Source: Prochlorococcus sp. AG-355-P18
GTDB lineage: Bacteria; Cyanobacteriota; Cyanobacteriia; PCC-6307; Cyanobiaceae
Length of the DNA stretch: 64,000 nucleotides
NCBI GenBank assembly: GCA_003280515.1
Contig: QCER01000004.1
Coordinates: forward strand, 31,736-95,735
Reading direction: 5' to 3'
Part shown: positions 41,459 through 50,684 of the stretch, piece after piece
Layout of the letters: the number at the start of each line of letters is the position of its first letter
Position numbering within the stretch: position 1 is the first letter of the stretch
Notes under the pieces: model-generated
What the model saw: the letters and a program-made list of their open reading frames with translations, nothing else
Databases searched by the model: none
Told to the model about the DNA's origin: nothing
Translations under genes and position numbers: made by a program

Positions 41459-42190
41459 ATGGTTTTTAATATTATTAAAATAAGAAAATCCGAAGATAGA
41501 TTTTTATCAAGAAGAGATTGGCTGCATTCAATGCATTCATTTTCTTTCGCAGAGCATAGAGATCCAAAATGGGATAATTTTGGGAAAATTAGAGTTATAA
41601 ACGAAGATATTATTTCTCCTAATGCAGGATTTAATACACATTCTCATGCAAATATGGAAATTATTACTGTCGTAACAAAAGGAGCAATAACTCATAGAGA
41701 CTCGTTAAACAATCTTGGAAAAATTCACAAAGATGAAGTACAAGTTATGTCTGCAGGTACTGGAATCTCTCATAGCGAGAAGAATGAAGAAAATGAGACC
41801 TGTAAGTTGTTCCAGATTTGGATATACCCTCAAAAAGAAAATATCAAACCTCGATATGATCAAATTTCATTAAATGAAAAGTTGTGGGACAATCTTATTT
41901 TTAATTACAAAGATTCTAAAAATAATAAGCTTTCTTTAAATCAAAGTATCTCTTTATGGCGTTGTAAATATAAGCCAATTAAAGAAAAAAAATTGCCATT
42001 AAAAATCGATAAATATAATTGGATCCAAATAATAGAAGGTAATCTTTTATTAAAAAGTAAAGACTCTAATTTAAATATATTTCTCGAATCTGGAGATGGC
42101 TTGGGTTTTGAAGTTAATTATTATGATGATGTTTCTATAGATACTGAAAAAAACTTAGATTTTCTCTTATTTTCGATGCCTTCCTTATAA
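41459..42190 (+). CDS. Pirin family protein
   Basis: 243 residues from ATG at 41459. The N-terminal cupin carries the metal residues in FNTHSHANMEIITVVTKGAI and the GTGISHSEKNEE segment. The C-terminal cupin is degenerate. Bacterial pirins bind Fe and some have quercetinase-like activity or regulate metabolism. No partner is evident here. Confidence 0.88.
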   Translation: MVFNIIKIRKSEDRFLSRRDWLHSMHSFSFAEHRDPKWDNFGKIRVINEDIISPNAGFNTHSHANMEIITVVTKGAITHRDSLNNLGKIHKDEVQVMSAGTGISHSEKNEENETCKLFQIWIYPQKENIKPRYDQISLNEKLWDNLIFNYKDSKNNKLSLNQSISLWRCKYKPIKEKKLPLKIDKYNWIQIIEGNLLLKSKDSNLNIFLESGDGLGFEVNYYDDVSIDTEKNLDFLLFSMPSL

Positions 42191-42203
42191 TTTATCTGTT
42201 ATT

Positions 42204-42518
42204 TTACCCATCAACTCCTTTATTAAATGCATTTAAGGCTTGCAAAGCCATATTAAGGTGAACTTCCATAGCACCAAGTGCAATTAAGGAATTTGGTGAT
42301 TTATCTTTTAGTAAATTCTCTTTTCTTTTTGATAACTCATTAACTACCTTCTTAGTTGAAGCTTCCCAATTATTGATTAACTCTTCAAATTCTCTTTTTT
42401 CAGGGCTTTCTATTTCTGCTAATTCATCAGAAAAATGAGAATCTTTTTGTGCCTTAAGCATCAAGTAACTTAATTTTTTATGACTTATTGCTTGAGGTAA
42501 ATTGTTAGATTCACTCAT
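42204..42518 (-). CDS. Conserved-type hypothetical helical protein
   Basis: 104 residues, all helical and charged: NLPQAISHKKLSYLMLKAQK, then FEELINNWEASTKKVVNELS and a C-terminal LIALGAMEVHLNMALQALNA. No membrane helix. I believe related proteins occur in marine picocyanobacteria but know no function. Confidence 0.65.
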   Translation of the reverse strand: MSESNNLPQAISHKKLSYLMLKAQKDSHFSDELAEIESPEKREFEELINNWEASTKKVVNELSKRKENLLKDKSPNSLIALGAMEVHLNMALQALNAFNKGVDG

Positions 42519-42603
42519 TGCTAGTGGTTAATTTATAATCAAATTTAACTAATTAAGTGAATATTTGCTAGAGGGTAAACGGTTGTGATGACCGACCTGA
42601 AAA

Positions 42604-44034
42604 TTACGAAACGATACTTGAACAAAAAATGGATTTATTAACCTTTAATTTTTCACTTATTAGTTTCTTGAAATAATCTCCTCGCTCTTCATAATTTTTA
42701 AATTGATCAAAACTAGAGCATGAAGGTGAGAATAATAATGTTCCGACCCTATCATTTTGTAAATAATGAAAAACAAAATTTAAAAGGTCTTTTAGTTCTG
42801 AAAATTCAAAAATATTTTTTTTAAATCCTTCATTAATAAGCGCCATTTTTAGGACTTTTGAGCTTTCTCCAAAAAGGAAAACACATTTAACTTTTTTCTT
42901 TAAAACTTTTATCCACTCACTATATTCATTACCTTTTAATCTACCCCCAGCAATGATTATTATTTGACCTTCAATTGAACTTATTCCCGCAATAGATGAG
43001 TCAAAATTTGTAGCTTTACTATCATTAATGATTTCCAGATTATTATTTTTATAAATTGTTTCCATCCTATGGGGTAATTGTTTGTAATTAGATAAAGAAT
43101 CTTTAATCTTCTTGCCAGATAATCCAACTTTTCTTGCTGCTGCAATTACCAATAAAAGATTTTGAAGATTATGCATTCCTTTTAAAGAAAAATGTTGAAT
43201 TTTGAATAATTTCTTCCCTCTCTCAACAATGTACGCTTGTTCATCTATCCAATAATCGCAATGAATAAAATTTGATTTATCGAAACTAGTTGTTATCCAA
43301 ACCCCTCTTGATAGAGAACTGTAGTGATTTCTCAGGTTTTTATCGTCATAATTATAAATTCTAAAATCAGATTTTTCTAACAAGCTTTTTTTTATGTTGA
43401 AATAATTTTCAAGTGTTTTATGTCTTTCAAGATGATCTTCTGTGAAGGTTGTCCATATTCCAATATTAGGTTTTACTTCTGGAGATATTTCTATTTGATA
43501 ACTGCTTAATTCGGCTACAACCCAATCAATTTTTTCATGTTTTTTGGAGTGAGCATACTTACATAAAGGTGTACCAATATTTCCAGCAAAAGGAGCATAT
43601 AATCCAGTATCACAGAGTATATGGCTTAGTAGATGAGTAACAGTAGTCTTGCCATTAGTGCCAGTAATACCTATCCAATTTGTGTCTTTTAAAATTTCCC
43701 ATGCAACATTAATTTCTCCAATTACTTTAATTCCCTTTTTTTTTAATTCAATAATAGTTACATGGTCATAAGGTATTGATGGACTTACAACAACAGATTC
43801 GATCTCTTTCAAAAAAGGTTGAATTTCTTCAAATACAAATTCTTTATTTAGAGAAACTATAATATTAAGCTCTTCTAATGCTGTTTTTCTTTCTAAGAAT
43901 TCTATCCCATCTTTACTTTCCCAAACAATTACTCTCTTATTGATGCTTCTCAAATACTTGGCAGCCCAAAATCCAGATTTACCTAATCCAATTACAAGAT
44001 TAATATTTCTTTTACTTGAATGAGTATCTATCAT
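42604..44034 (-). CDS. murD: UDP-N-acetylmuramoylalanine--D-glutamate ligase
   Basis: 476 residues from ATG at 44034 (a start 16 codons upstream is open). Motifs: [20 protein letters not shown] at the N-terminal Rossmann-like domain, the ATP loop [27 protein letters not shown] and [11 protein letters not shown]. MurD adds D-Glu to UDP-MurNAc-L-Ala in the cytoplasmic phase of peptidoglycan synthesis. No other mur gene is adjacent. Confidence 0.95.
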   Translation of the reverse strand: MIDTHSSKRNINLVIGLGKSGFWAAKYLRSINKRVIVWESKDGIEFLERKTALEELNIIVSLNKEFVFEEIQPFLKEIESVVVSPSIPYDHVTIIELKKKGIKVIGEINVAWEILKDTNWIGITGTNGKTTVTHLLSHILCDTGLYAPFAGNIGTPLCKYAHSKKHEKIDWVVAELSSYQIEISPEVKPNIGIWTTFTEDHLERHKTLENYFNIKKSLLEKSDFRIYNYDDKNLRNHYSSLSRGVWITTSFDKSNFIHCDYWIDEQAYIVERGKKLFKIQHFSLKGMHNLQNLLLVIAAARKVGLSGKKIKDSLSNYKQLPHRMETIYKNNNLEIINDSKATNFDSSIAGISSIEGQIIIIAGGRLKGNEYSEWIKVLKKKVKCVFLFGESSKVLKMALINEGFKKNIFEFSELKDLLNFVFHYLQNDRVGTLLFSPSCSSFDQFKNYEERGDYFKKLISEKLKVNKSIFCSSIVS

Positions 44035-44134
44035 TAAATTTATAATTGCATTTATATTAATTGTGTTTAAAGGGTAATTCAATCATGAGATTTTTCTTTA
44101 GTATTTATAGTATTCGCCCAAGAAAAGTTAATTA

Positions 44135-44401
44135 ATGGAAGATAATACTGCAAAATATTGGTTCTCTTGGTTTTATGAAAAGTGGGAGAAAAATGCTCCA
44201 GGTGAATTAATTGAACAGGGTTTAACTCCGTCTCAGATTGCTGAGCGTTTTGTTAATGAAAACCATGATAGTTTTATTCAATTGTCAAAAAAAATTGATG
44301 AAAAAAATTATGATGCCTTAACAGAATTTATGAAACTCTCAGAGAGTGAATTACATATCTTGAAGTATTTTCTAAAGTTAGTAAAAATGAAAAATTTATA
44401 A
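44135..44401 (+). CDS. Hypothetical protein, paralogue of the gene at 33506
   Basis: 88 residues. YWFSWFYEKWEK, then GLTPSQIAERFVNENHDSFI and ALTEFMKLSESELHILKYFL. Same layout and C-terminal motif as the 105-residue protein at 33506. It overlaps the convergent SDR gene by 6 bases. Confidence 0.65.
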   Translation: MEDNTAKYWFSWFYEKWEKNAPGELIEQGLTPSQIAERFVNENHDSFIQLSKKIDEKNYDALTEFMKLSESELHILKYFLKLVKMKNL

Positions 44402-45325
44402 GAAATTATTAATTATTTCGAGGCTTTTTTCCCATAAATTTTTTCTTTCTTTTTTATTCATGGCGAAAGGCGAAGTAGGGGAAAGTTTTGGATAACCTCT
44501 GAAATTAAATCTAGGACCATAATGATCACCGCCTCTTGCGTCTGGTGAAGTGGCTGCAAAAAGCTGAGGTAAAGCACCCATCTCAGCAGTTTGAAAAATA
44601 GGACTAAATAATTCCAATGAGAATGTTTCTAATGGACCAGGGTTAGGTTTTTGAGCAGTAAAGAGATTTGTTTTTGCAATTCCTGGGTGAGCAGCTAAAG
44701 AAAGTATATTTTTGTGCTTTAAGTTCTCATTTAGTTCCAAAGCAAACATTACATTTGCCAATTTGCTATTGGAGTAAGATTCCCATTTGTTGTAATAGTT
44801 CTCGGCTTTCAGATTTTTCCAACCAACTTTGCCAAAAAATTGTGCTCCGGAAGTCACCGTCACTATTCTAGATTCTTCTTTTTTTTCAATAATTGGAAGT
44901 AGCTTTAGAGTCAAAAGCATATGAGCTAGATGATTAACTGCAAATTGTATTTCATATCCTTGAGCACTAAGTGTTTTAGGCGGATGCATAATGCCTGCAT
45001 TATTGATTAGTAAATCCAAATTTTCAAAATTATCAAAAATTTTGGACTGAACTTCAACAATATTCTTTAAATCTGACAAATCTAATTCTAAAGGAGTAAA
45101 TAATCCTTCAGGATTAAGACCTTTAAGTTTTTTGATAGTTTGATTAGCTTTTTCAAGTGATCTACAAGCTATAACAACATGAGCATTTTTTTCTGCTAAG
45201 GCCTTTGCAGTGTAGTATCCAAGACCACTATTCGCACCAGTAATTAGCGCTGTTTTGCCGGAAAGGTTTGGAATATTAGATGTTTCCCAGTTAGAGATTT
45301 TAGGTCTTGAAATAGTGGCAGTCAT
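44396..45325 (-). CDS. Short-chain dehydrogenase/reductase
   Basis: 309 residues, SDR fold. The NAD(P) motif is KTALITGANSGLGYYTAKAL, then LLINNAGIMHPP, and the catalytic YSNSKLANVM (Y-x3-K). It resembles the retinol-dehydrogenase/protochlorophyllide-reductase-like branch of SDRs, but lacks evidence for POR activity. Substrate unknown. Confidence 0.9.
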   Translation of the reverse strand: MTATISRPKISNWETSNIPNLSGKTALITGANSGLGYYTAKALAEKNAHVVIACRSLEKANQTIKKLKGLNPEGLFTPLELDLSDLKNIVEVQSKIFDNFENLDLLINNAGIMHPPKTLSAQGYEIQFAVNHLAHMLLTLKLLPIIEKKEESRIVTVTSGAQFFGKVGWKNLKAENYYNKWESYSNSKLANVMFALELNENLKHKNILSLAAHPGIAKTNLFTAQKPNPGPLETFSLELFSPIFQTAEMGALPQLFAATSPDARGGDHYGPRFNFRGYPKLSPTSPFAMNKKERKNLWEKSLEIINNFL

Positions 45326-45433
45326 TTAGTAATCCTGCAAATTGCTTTGGAATTTAACCAAGATTTAATTACTTTTCCACTGTAAATACTGGAAGTCAGT
45401 ATCGTGAGCTCTTATTGAAGGTACTATTTAATA

Positions 45434-46183
45434 TTATTTTTCAATTGCATATTGCCATTCGTTATTTTGAGATAAACTTTTCTCTCTAAGTAACTGTAAT
45501 TTCCTACTATTTATTTTTACAACTATCCCATTAGTTGGATATTTCGCAAATATTTTTTTATCTAACCAATTTTTTTTATATATTTGGATTTCGCTTGTAT
45601 GATTTGTGAAGTAACTGTCAGGGGTGCTGAAGCCACATTTTTTAAGATAGTTAAGGGTTTCGTATTGATTAAGTCTTCCATTAAGTATTTGGAAACAGCA
45701 AAAGCGGAGACTTTCTCCAATCCCTTTCTTATCATTGAGGTATTTTCTTGTAATTCTTTGGGAAATGCCGGCAACTTGATTTGTAGCGTATAGTTCACCT
45801 CTAATTTGAAAATCTCGTTTGATAGGAATACAATCGGGGACATTTTTAATTTGTTTAATTTTGTTTGAGACATCAAATCCTTTTTTTGTAATAGCTTTAT
45901 TAAACTTGCCATCTAGATATCTAATTGCAATAGCACAGCCATCAATTTTTGGTTGAATGCTTAATCTTGTTTTTGTTAATAAACTCTCCAAAAATTCTTT
46001 ATAGTTTTCTTTGGCTAATTTTGGCAAAAGTTTATTATTTTTTTGATTAAAGTAATCAGTCTCTCGATCAACAGGAATAAAGAGCTTTTCAAGTTGCTTA
46101 AATGCATCATCCGAAATTATGCCTTCACCTATTCTGTATTGTTCATCTAGATTCTTAACATCTCTCATTAATAAATTATTCAT
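45434..46183 (-). CDS. Minimal NAD-dependent DNA ligase-like adenylation protein
   Basis: 249 residues. Nucleotidyltransferase motifs of LigA are all present: I, QPKIDGCAIAIRY with K79; III, IRGELY; IV, NGIVVKIN; and V, WQYAIEK at the very end. The protein stops right after motif V and so lacks the OB, zinc, helix-hairpin-helix and BRCT domains of a roughly 670-residue LigA. The N-terminal Ia region is shortened. It may be a stand-alone adenylyltransferase or a decaying copy; the frame is intact, favouring the first. Confidence 0.82.
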   Translation of the reverse strand: MNNLLMRDVKNLDEQYRIGEGIISDDAFKQLEKLFIPVDRETDYFNQKNNKLLPKLAKENYKEFLESLLTKTRLSIQPKIDGCAIAIRYLDGKFNKAITKKGFDVSNKIKQIKNVPDCIPIKRDFQIRGELYATNQVAGISQRITRKYLNDKKGIGESLRFCCFQILNGRLNQYETLNYLKKCGFSTPDSYFTNHTSEIQIYKKNWLDKKIFAKYPTNGIVVKINSRKLQLLREKSLSQNNEWQYAIEK

Positions 46184-46459
46184 AATAATTTTGATACATA
46201 TTTAAAAATCTTTTAGAAAAAATTATTTAAATAAAGATTTGAAAATTAAAATTAGATCTAAAAATAATTGACCACTAAATATCCTCCTACGCAGAGAGCG
46301 ATTTAAGAGTATAAAATGTACCGATAAAACGTTTAAATTAGATACTTCAATCAAACATATTTACTTAAAAGTGAAATAGAAAATTTTAAGGATTGATTTA
46401 AAGGCAAATTTTTGAAATTTCTATCAATACAAAAAAAAATTTTTTAAAGTTATGAGAAA
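46184..46459. other. Intergenic region between divergent genes
   Basis: No ORF or RNA is supported. It should contain the promoters of the ligase-like gene (minus) and the photolyase-like gene (plus). Confidence 0.4.
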
Positions 46460-47614
46460 ATGTCATTTTTATTAAAAGCTCAAAATACATGGGAAAATTT
46501 TGCGAAATACAAAATCAATGATTATGCAAAATTAAGAAATTTTGATTTTGGGCCAAATAACGAAAGTTCAGTTTCAAAATTATCGCCTTTCATTACTCAT
46601 AGAATATTAACGGAATATGATCTGATCCATGATATTAAAAGTAAGTACAAAATCAAAAATTCAACTAAATTTGTTGAAGAAATATTTTGGAGAGTTTACT
46701 GGAAAGGGTGGATGGAAAATAGACCTAAAGTTTGGAGAAATTTTATTTCAGAAAACAATCTTGATTTTGATTATGAGTTATATGAAAGTGCAATTAATGG
46801 CAATACAGAATTAGATTTTTTTAATTCTTGGGTAAATGAATTAAAGCAGTACAACTATTTGCATAACCATACAAGAATGTGGTTTGCGAGTACTTGGATA
46901 TTTAATTTAGGCCTTCCATGGCAATTGGGAGCAAAGTTTTTCTTTAAATATCTTTTTGATGGAGATGCTTCATCTAATCTCCTTAGCTGGAGATGGGTCG
47001 GAGGATTGCAAACAAAGGGAAAACAATATCTTTTTTCATCATCAAACCTCAGAAAGTTTTCAAATAATAGATTTAATGTAGAAAAAATAAGTAATCAACA
47101 AATTTTCCTTGAAGAATCTAATCAAATACCATTTGAAGATGAGATTTATAAAAATAATATGGATCCTAAATCAGATAATCTGATTATGTTTGAAAATGAT
47201 CTACACCTTGCAACCCTTAAAAATTTACTTCCAAGCTATAAAAAAGTATTTATTATCCTCTTAAAAAATGAACAAAGACAAATTAAATTGTCTGAATCTG
47301 TATTGAAATTTAAACAAAATTTGGTCTATGAATTCGTAGAGGACTTTGATAATGTTGAACAGATTGATCCTTACTCACTGGAAAATACTTTTAAAAATAC
47401 CAACGAAATAGATATTATTTATCCTGGAGTGGGAGAAAATTATGATTTCATAACTGAGTTTAAAAATTTACACCATAAAAAAATTTTTAACCTTGTTAGA
47501 GATGTAGATCTATTTGCTTGGAAATTCGCCAAAAAAGGATTTTTCAAATTTAAAGAAAATATTCCGAAAATCAATCAGAGAATATTAGAAAATTATTCAA
47601 AAAATAATTTTTAA
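46460..47614 (+). CDS. Photolyase/cryptochrome-like protein, FAD domain first
   Basis: 384 residues. Residues about 35-205 match the C-terminal FAD-binding domain of photolyases: SKLSPFITHRILT, FVEEIFWRVYWKGWM, HNHTRMWFASTWIFNLGLPW, LFDGDASSN and LSWRWVGGLQTKG. The usual N-terminal alpha/beta antenna domain is absent in front. Instead residues about 239-375 contain DNLIMFENDLHLATL and VRDVDLFAWKFAKKGFFKFK, which look like the first and last parts of that domain. A permuted domain order is thus suggested. Role in DNA repair or light sensing is open. Confidence 0.75.
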   Translation: MSFLLKAQNTWENFAKYKINDYAKLRNFDFGPNNESSVSKLSPFITHRILTEYDLIHDIKSKYKIKNSTKFVEEIFWRVYWKGWMENRPKVWRNFISENNLDFDYELYESAINGNTELDFFNSWVNELKQYNYLHNHTRMWFASTWIFNLGLPWQLGAKFFFKYLFDGDASSNLLSWRWVGGLQTKGKQYLFSSSNLRKFSNNRFNVEKISNQQIFLEESNQIPFEDEIYKNNMDPKSDNLIMFENDLHLATLKNLLPSYKKVFIILLKNEQRQIKLSESVLKFKQNLVYEFVEDFDNVEQIDPYSLENTFKNTNEIDIIYPGVGENYDFITEFKNLHHKKIFNLVRDVDLFAWKFAKKGFFKFKENIPKINQRILENYSKNNF

Positions 47615-47750
47615 CTTAGTTAAATTACTAATCAGAAAAAGAATTCATTGAAGCACTAAGTATAAATACTTAATTAGATGCGACTTTTGCGGTTTAATCC
47701 ACGATGGATACTGTGACTAGTTATTTTTACTTAAGGATAATTTTTTTATA

Positions 47751-48302
47751 GTGCTTTCAACAATTCTTACCAAGTCGTTTAGCAAAGATACTGCTTTATT
47801 AATTCTTAGAGTTATAACTGGAACTGTTCTTATTCATCACGGTTATGAAAAATTAGCAAATATAGAAAATTTCGCTGATGCTTTTGTCAGACCTTTACAT
47901 CTTCCATTCCCAATATTTTTATCATACATAGCGGCATTTTCTGAAATAGGCGGTAGTTGGCTACTAATTATTGGCTTGGCTACAAGATTCGGGGCTTTGG
48001 CAATTGTGGGAACAATCTCTGTCGCCATATACCATGCACTTGTTACTTCAGGTTTTAATATTTTCTTACTAGAGCTTTTACTTTTATATTTCGCTTCAGC
48101 AACTTCAATTGTATTAACAGGTCCTGGTAATTTCTCCTTAGATGAAGTCATTATTAGAATTTTGAAATCAGAAGATGAAGAGGAAATTATTCCTTCAACA
48201 AAATCAAAAAACTCTAAGGTAGCCGAAGTTAAAGAAGAAACAAGTAAAGGTGGCTTATTTCAATTTCTGCAAGCGAACATACTCTCAGATACTTCAAGCT
48301 AA
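47751..48302 (+). CDS. DoxX family membrane protein
   Basis: 183 residues from GTG. LLILRVITGTVLIHHGYEKL and a PFPIFLSYIAAFSEIGGSWL region followed by LIIGLATRFGALAIVGTI are DoxX hallmarks, with four helices. The C-terminal 50 residues are polar (EEEIIPSTKSKNSKVAEVKE). Role unclear, possibly redox-linked. The convergent gene overlaps its end by 9 bases. Confidence 0.9.
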   Translation: MLSTILTKSFSKDTALLILRVITGTVLIHHGYEKLANIENFADAFVRPLHLPFPIFLSYIAAFSEIGGSWLLIIGLATRFGALAIVGTISVAIYHALVTSGFNIFLLELLLLYFASATSIVLTGPGNFSLDEVIIRILKSEDEEEIIPSTKSKNSKVAEVKEETSKGGLFQFLQANILSDTSS

Positions 48303-48467
48303 CTTTTTAGGATAAAGGTTATTGATCAGCTCTAACCTTTTTCTATAACTTTTTCTCTTCTCAAGTTTTATCTTGATTGTTGCTTCAGAAAGACTTATAA
48401 ATAGCCCTATAGCGGTAACCCAAGATAAAAAAATAAAAGGGTTTTCTGGAATTTCTGAGAAATTCAT
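48294..48467 (-). CDS. 57-residue membrane protein with basic tail
   Basis: MNFSEIPENPFIFLSWVTAI and a helix to about residue 29, then EATIKIKLEKRKSYRKRLEL. One helix and a strongly basic C-terminus. Unknown. Confidence 0.55.
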   Translation of the reverse strand: MNFSEIPENPFIFLSWVTAIGLFISLSEATIKIKLEKRKSYRKRLELINNLYPKKLA

Positions 48468-48541
48468 ATGAATAATACTTCTTTTTTAAAACTGACTGAT
48501 CACTATAGGTTTTTCAACCTAAATATACAATTTAGAAATAT

Positions 48542-49093
48542 TTAAGGATTGATTTCAACTTTTTCCCATTTCTTACTCTTTTCCCAAAGATATCTTTTAT
48601 GAACAGGCTGTTCTAATTTAAGAAGATCTACTGAATCGATTTCAAAATTTAGAACTACAAAATTTTCTGACTTGGGAAGATTGGATAATATTTCATAAGC
48701 AGATTTGACTTTTGAGTTTATTTTCTCTCCAGGAGATCCCCAAAACCAAGAAGATTTTGATTTTTCTGATAATAAATCCCAATAATTTTTGTTATCACTT
48801 AATTCATGTATTTTTCCTTTGAATCTATATTGTGATTTGGTTTTCAAAAAGAACCATAATATTTCTGCATTAGGGTTGGATTTTAAATGCCCAATTTTTT
48901 CACTTCTTCTATCTGTAAAAATAATCATTGAACTATCTTTATGCCATCCTCTGAAAACAACTGTTCTTAGTCTTGGCTCATTTTTTTCGCTGACTGTTGC
49001 AAGCTGTATCCATCTATTAGATGGTGATTTGCCCTCTTTTTTTCTAGAAGATTTTAAATCTTGCCTCCAACTTGGTAAGTTGTTATCAGGCAT
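48542..49093 (-). CDS. PNPOx-like FMN-binding protein, Alr4036 type
   Basis: 183 residues. WIQLATVSEKNEPRLRTVVF, then RGWHKDSSMIIFTDRRSEKI and NPNAEILWFFLKTKSQYRFK form the FMN-binding split barrel, and the C-terminus ends with PVHKRYLWEKSKKWEKVEIN. This is the cyanobacterial Alr4036-type subgroup. True pyridoxamine-phosphate oxidase activity is not proven for it. Its ATG lies 8 bases inside the next upstream gene, so they are one operon. Confidence 0.86.
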   Translation of the reverse strand: MPDNNLPSWRQDLKSSRKKEGKSPSNRWIQLATVSEKNEPRLRTVVFRGWHKDSSMIIFTDRRSEKIGHLKSNPNAEILWFFLKTKSQYRFKGKIHELSDNKNYWDLLSEKSKSSWFWGSPGEKINSKVKSAYEILSNLPKSENFVVLNFEIDSVDLLKLEQPVHKRYLWEKSKKWEKVEINP

Positions 49094-49703
49094 TTAATTT
49101 AGGCAATATAAGACCACTTTTCTTTTTGTATTCTTCGAATGAATCATATTTTGAGAGTGATTTATCTTTTTTTATCATTCTTGGTAGAAAAACTATAGAG
49201 AAAAATAATGCAAGAATTACTAATGGTATGAAACTCATTGAAAGTATGGCGAATGATAGATAAATTAGTATTTCTCCTAGATAATTTGTATTCCTTATAT
49301 TTTTGAAAAATCCTTCTTTAATTAGATCTTTTTTTAATTTAAGAGAAAAATATTTTTGGGCATCACTAGCAAAGTGTAGAAACACACCAATTATATTTAT
49401 AGATACTGATGCAGCTATTACGATATTTGGAACAGATTTCTGAGATGAGATAAGGATGTAGGGAGCTACCCAGTAACTCCCAAGGAAAATAAAACCAGTA
49501 ACTGAAGTTAAAAAATTGATTTTTTCTTTAAAATAAGGATCTGGGAATATCTTTTCTTTTAGAAGCCATAGTAATCCATAAGTACCATGCAGAGCTAAAT
49601 AAACGTAAGGAGCGATCGTAAAATTATCAAAAAAAATCATAAGACCTATTACTACAAATGCAGTGAGTCCCTTATGTAGGTTAATTATTTGATTAAGTTT
49701 CAT
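49086..49703 (-). CDS. DUF1295/ICMT-like membrane protein
   Basis: 205 residues with about six helices. The segment GFFKNIRNTNYLGEILIYLS followed by FAILSMSFIPLVIL is the conserved RxPNYxGE-type motif of isoprenylcysteine methyltransferase-like and DUF1295 proteins. The terminal EEYKKKSGLILPKL is also typical. Substrate unknown. It overlaps the downstream PNPOx-like gene by 8 bases. Confidence 0.8.
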   Translation of the reverse strand: MKLNQIINLHKGLTAFVVIGLMIFFDNFTIAPYVYLALHGTYGLLWLLKEKIFPDPYFKEKINFLTSVTGFIFLGSYWVAPYILISSQKSVPNIVIAASVSINIIGVFLHFASDAQKYFSLKLKKDLIKEGFFKNIRNTNYLGEILIYLSFAILSMSFIPLVILALFFSIVFLPRMIKKDKSLSKYDSFEEYKKKSGLILPKLNA

Positions 49704-49770
49704 TTTTTTTAATAATCTAAAAAATGAAATTATTTTCTGTGGATATAACCTAGGTCGTCAAAAGTTTTGA

Positions 49771-49842
49771 TGGGCGATACTGGATTCGAACCAGTGGCCA
49801 CTACCGTGTCGAGGTAGTGCTCTACCACTGAGCTAATCGCCC
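49771..49842 (-). tRNA. trnV: tRNA-Val (GAC)
   Basis: A full cloverleaf on the minus strand: acceptor GGGCGAT / ATCGCCC with discriminator A, D arm GCTC-AGTGGTA-GAGC, anticodon arm CTACC-TCGACAC-GGTAG, T arm ACTGG-TTCGAAT-CCAGT. Counting the 7-base loop gives anticodon GAC. Position 33 would then be C instead of the near-universal U. CCA is not encoded. Confidence 0.9.
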
Positions 49843-49892
49843 AAATTGAAGAAATTTTTTATTCCCCTAATAAGAAAATAGCAGGTTGCGTT

Positions 49893-50684
49893 TCATTTTC
49901 TAAGTAATTTAACTTTCCATCGTTCTCTTTTGGTTATTTCTAAATTTAAAATTTCAATAAATCCTTTATTTTCAAGTTCTAGTTTGTCGCCAATTTTTAG
50001 ATTAATTGTTGGTTTATTAACTTTGCTTCCATTTAATCTGAGCATTCCATTTTCTATCCTTTCAATGATTTTGGTTCGTGATACCCTAAAGCCCGCTGAA
50101 GCTATAGCATCTAATCTTGTTGAAGCTTCTACTGTATTGACAAGTTTTTTTGATCTTCCAGAAGGTATTTGTAATTCATCTATACCTACTACATTAATTT
50201 TTACTTTTACGTCTCTCAAATAAAAAATCTTTTCATCTAAATGCTCAATATCTAAATTATCAATTATCCCTTGTGCCCCCCTATCGCCAATAGTCCATAT
50301 ATCTCCAACTTTTAATTGATTAACCCCATTTTCAATTAAGAGGGATCTAAAATCGTCTTGTGTAGCATTATCAAATAAAAAATTTCCATTAATTTTTATT
50401 CCTCGAGCTGGAAAATTACTTTTTAGCGCATCCTCCTCAGGAATATTATCCCCTCTAAAGCAAGCTATCCTAGATCTTTGAGAAGAGGAGAATCCTCCAT
50501 AAATAAAAAATTTGAAATCATTTAAATTTTCAAAATCTTTTAAAATCTCTTCGCAAACATAAGTTGAATTAAATCCAGTCCAATAAGTTTCCCAGTGTTT
50601 GTAAGCTAAGTTAGCAATATTTATTAATTCCTCAGTTTCTTTTTTGTAGTTTGAATTTATTAAGATTTCTTTTAAGTCAATCAT
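49893..50684 (-). CDS. Photosystem II S4 domain protein (YlmH-like)
   Basis: 263 residues. The N-terminal half has the YlmH-like GGFSSSQRSRIACFRG segment; the C-terminal S4 RNA-binding domain reads TRLDAIASAGFRVSRTKIIE and MLRLNGSKVNKPTINLKIGD. The PSII-S4 family is restricted to cyanobacteria and plastids and is thought to assist PSII or RNA-related processes. It directly follows the gene at 50685 with no gap, so they are one operon. Confidence 0.92.
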   Translation of the reverse strand: MIDLKEILINSNYKKETEELINIANLAYKHWETYWTGFNSTYVCEEILKDFENLNDFKFFIYGGFSSSQRSRIACFRGDNIPEEDALKSNFPARGIKINGNFLFDNATQDDFRSLLIENGVNQLKVGDIWTIGDRGAQGIIDNLDIEHLDEKIFYLRDVKVKINVVGIDELQIPSGRSKKLVNTVEASTRLDAIASAGFRVSRTKIIERIENGMLRLNGSKVNKPTINLKIGDKLELENKGFIEILNLEITKRERWKVKLLRK

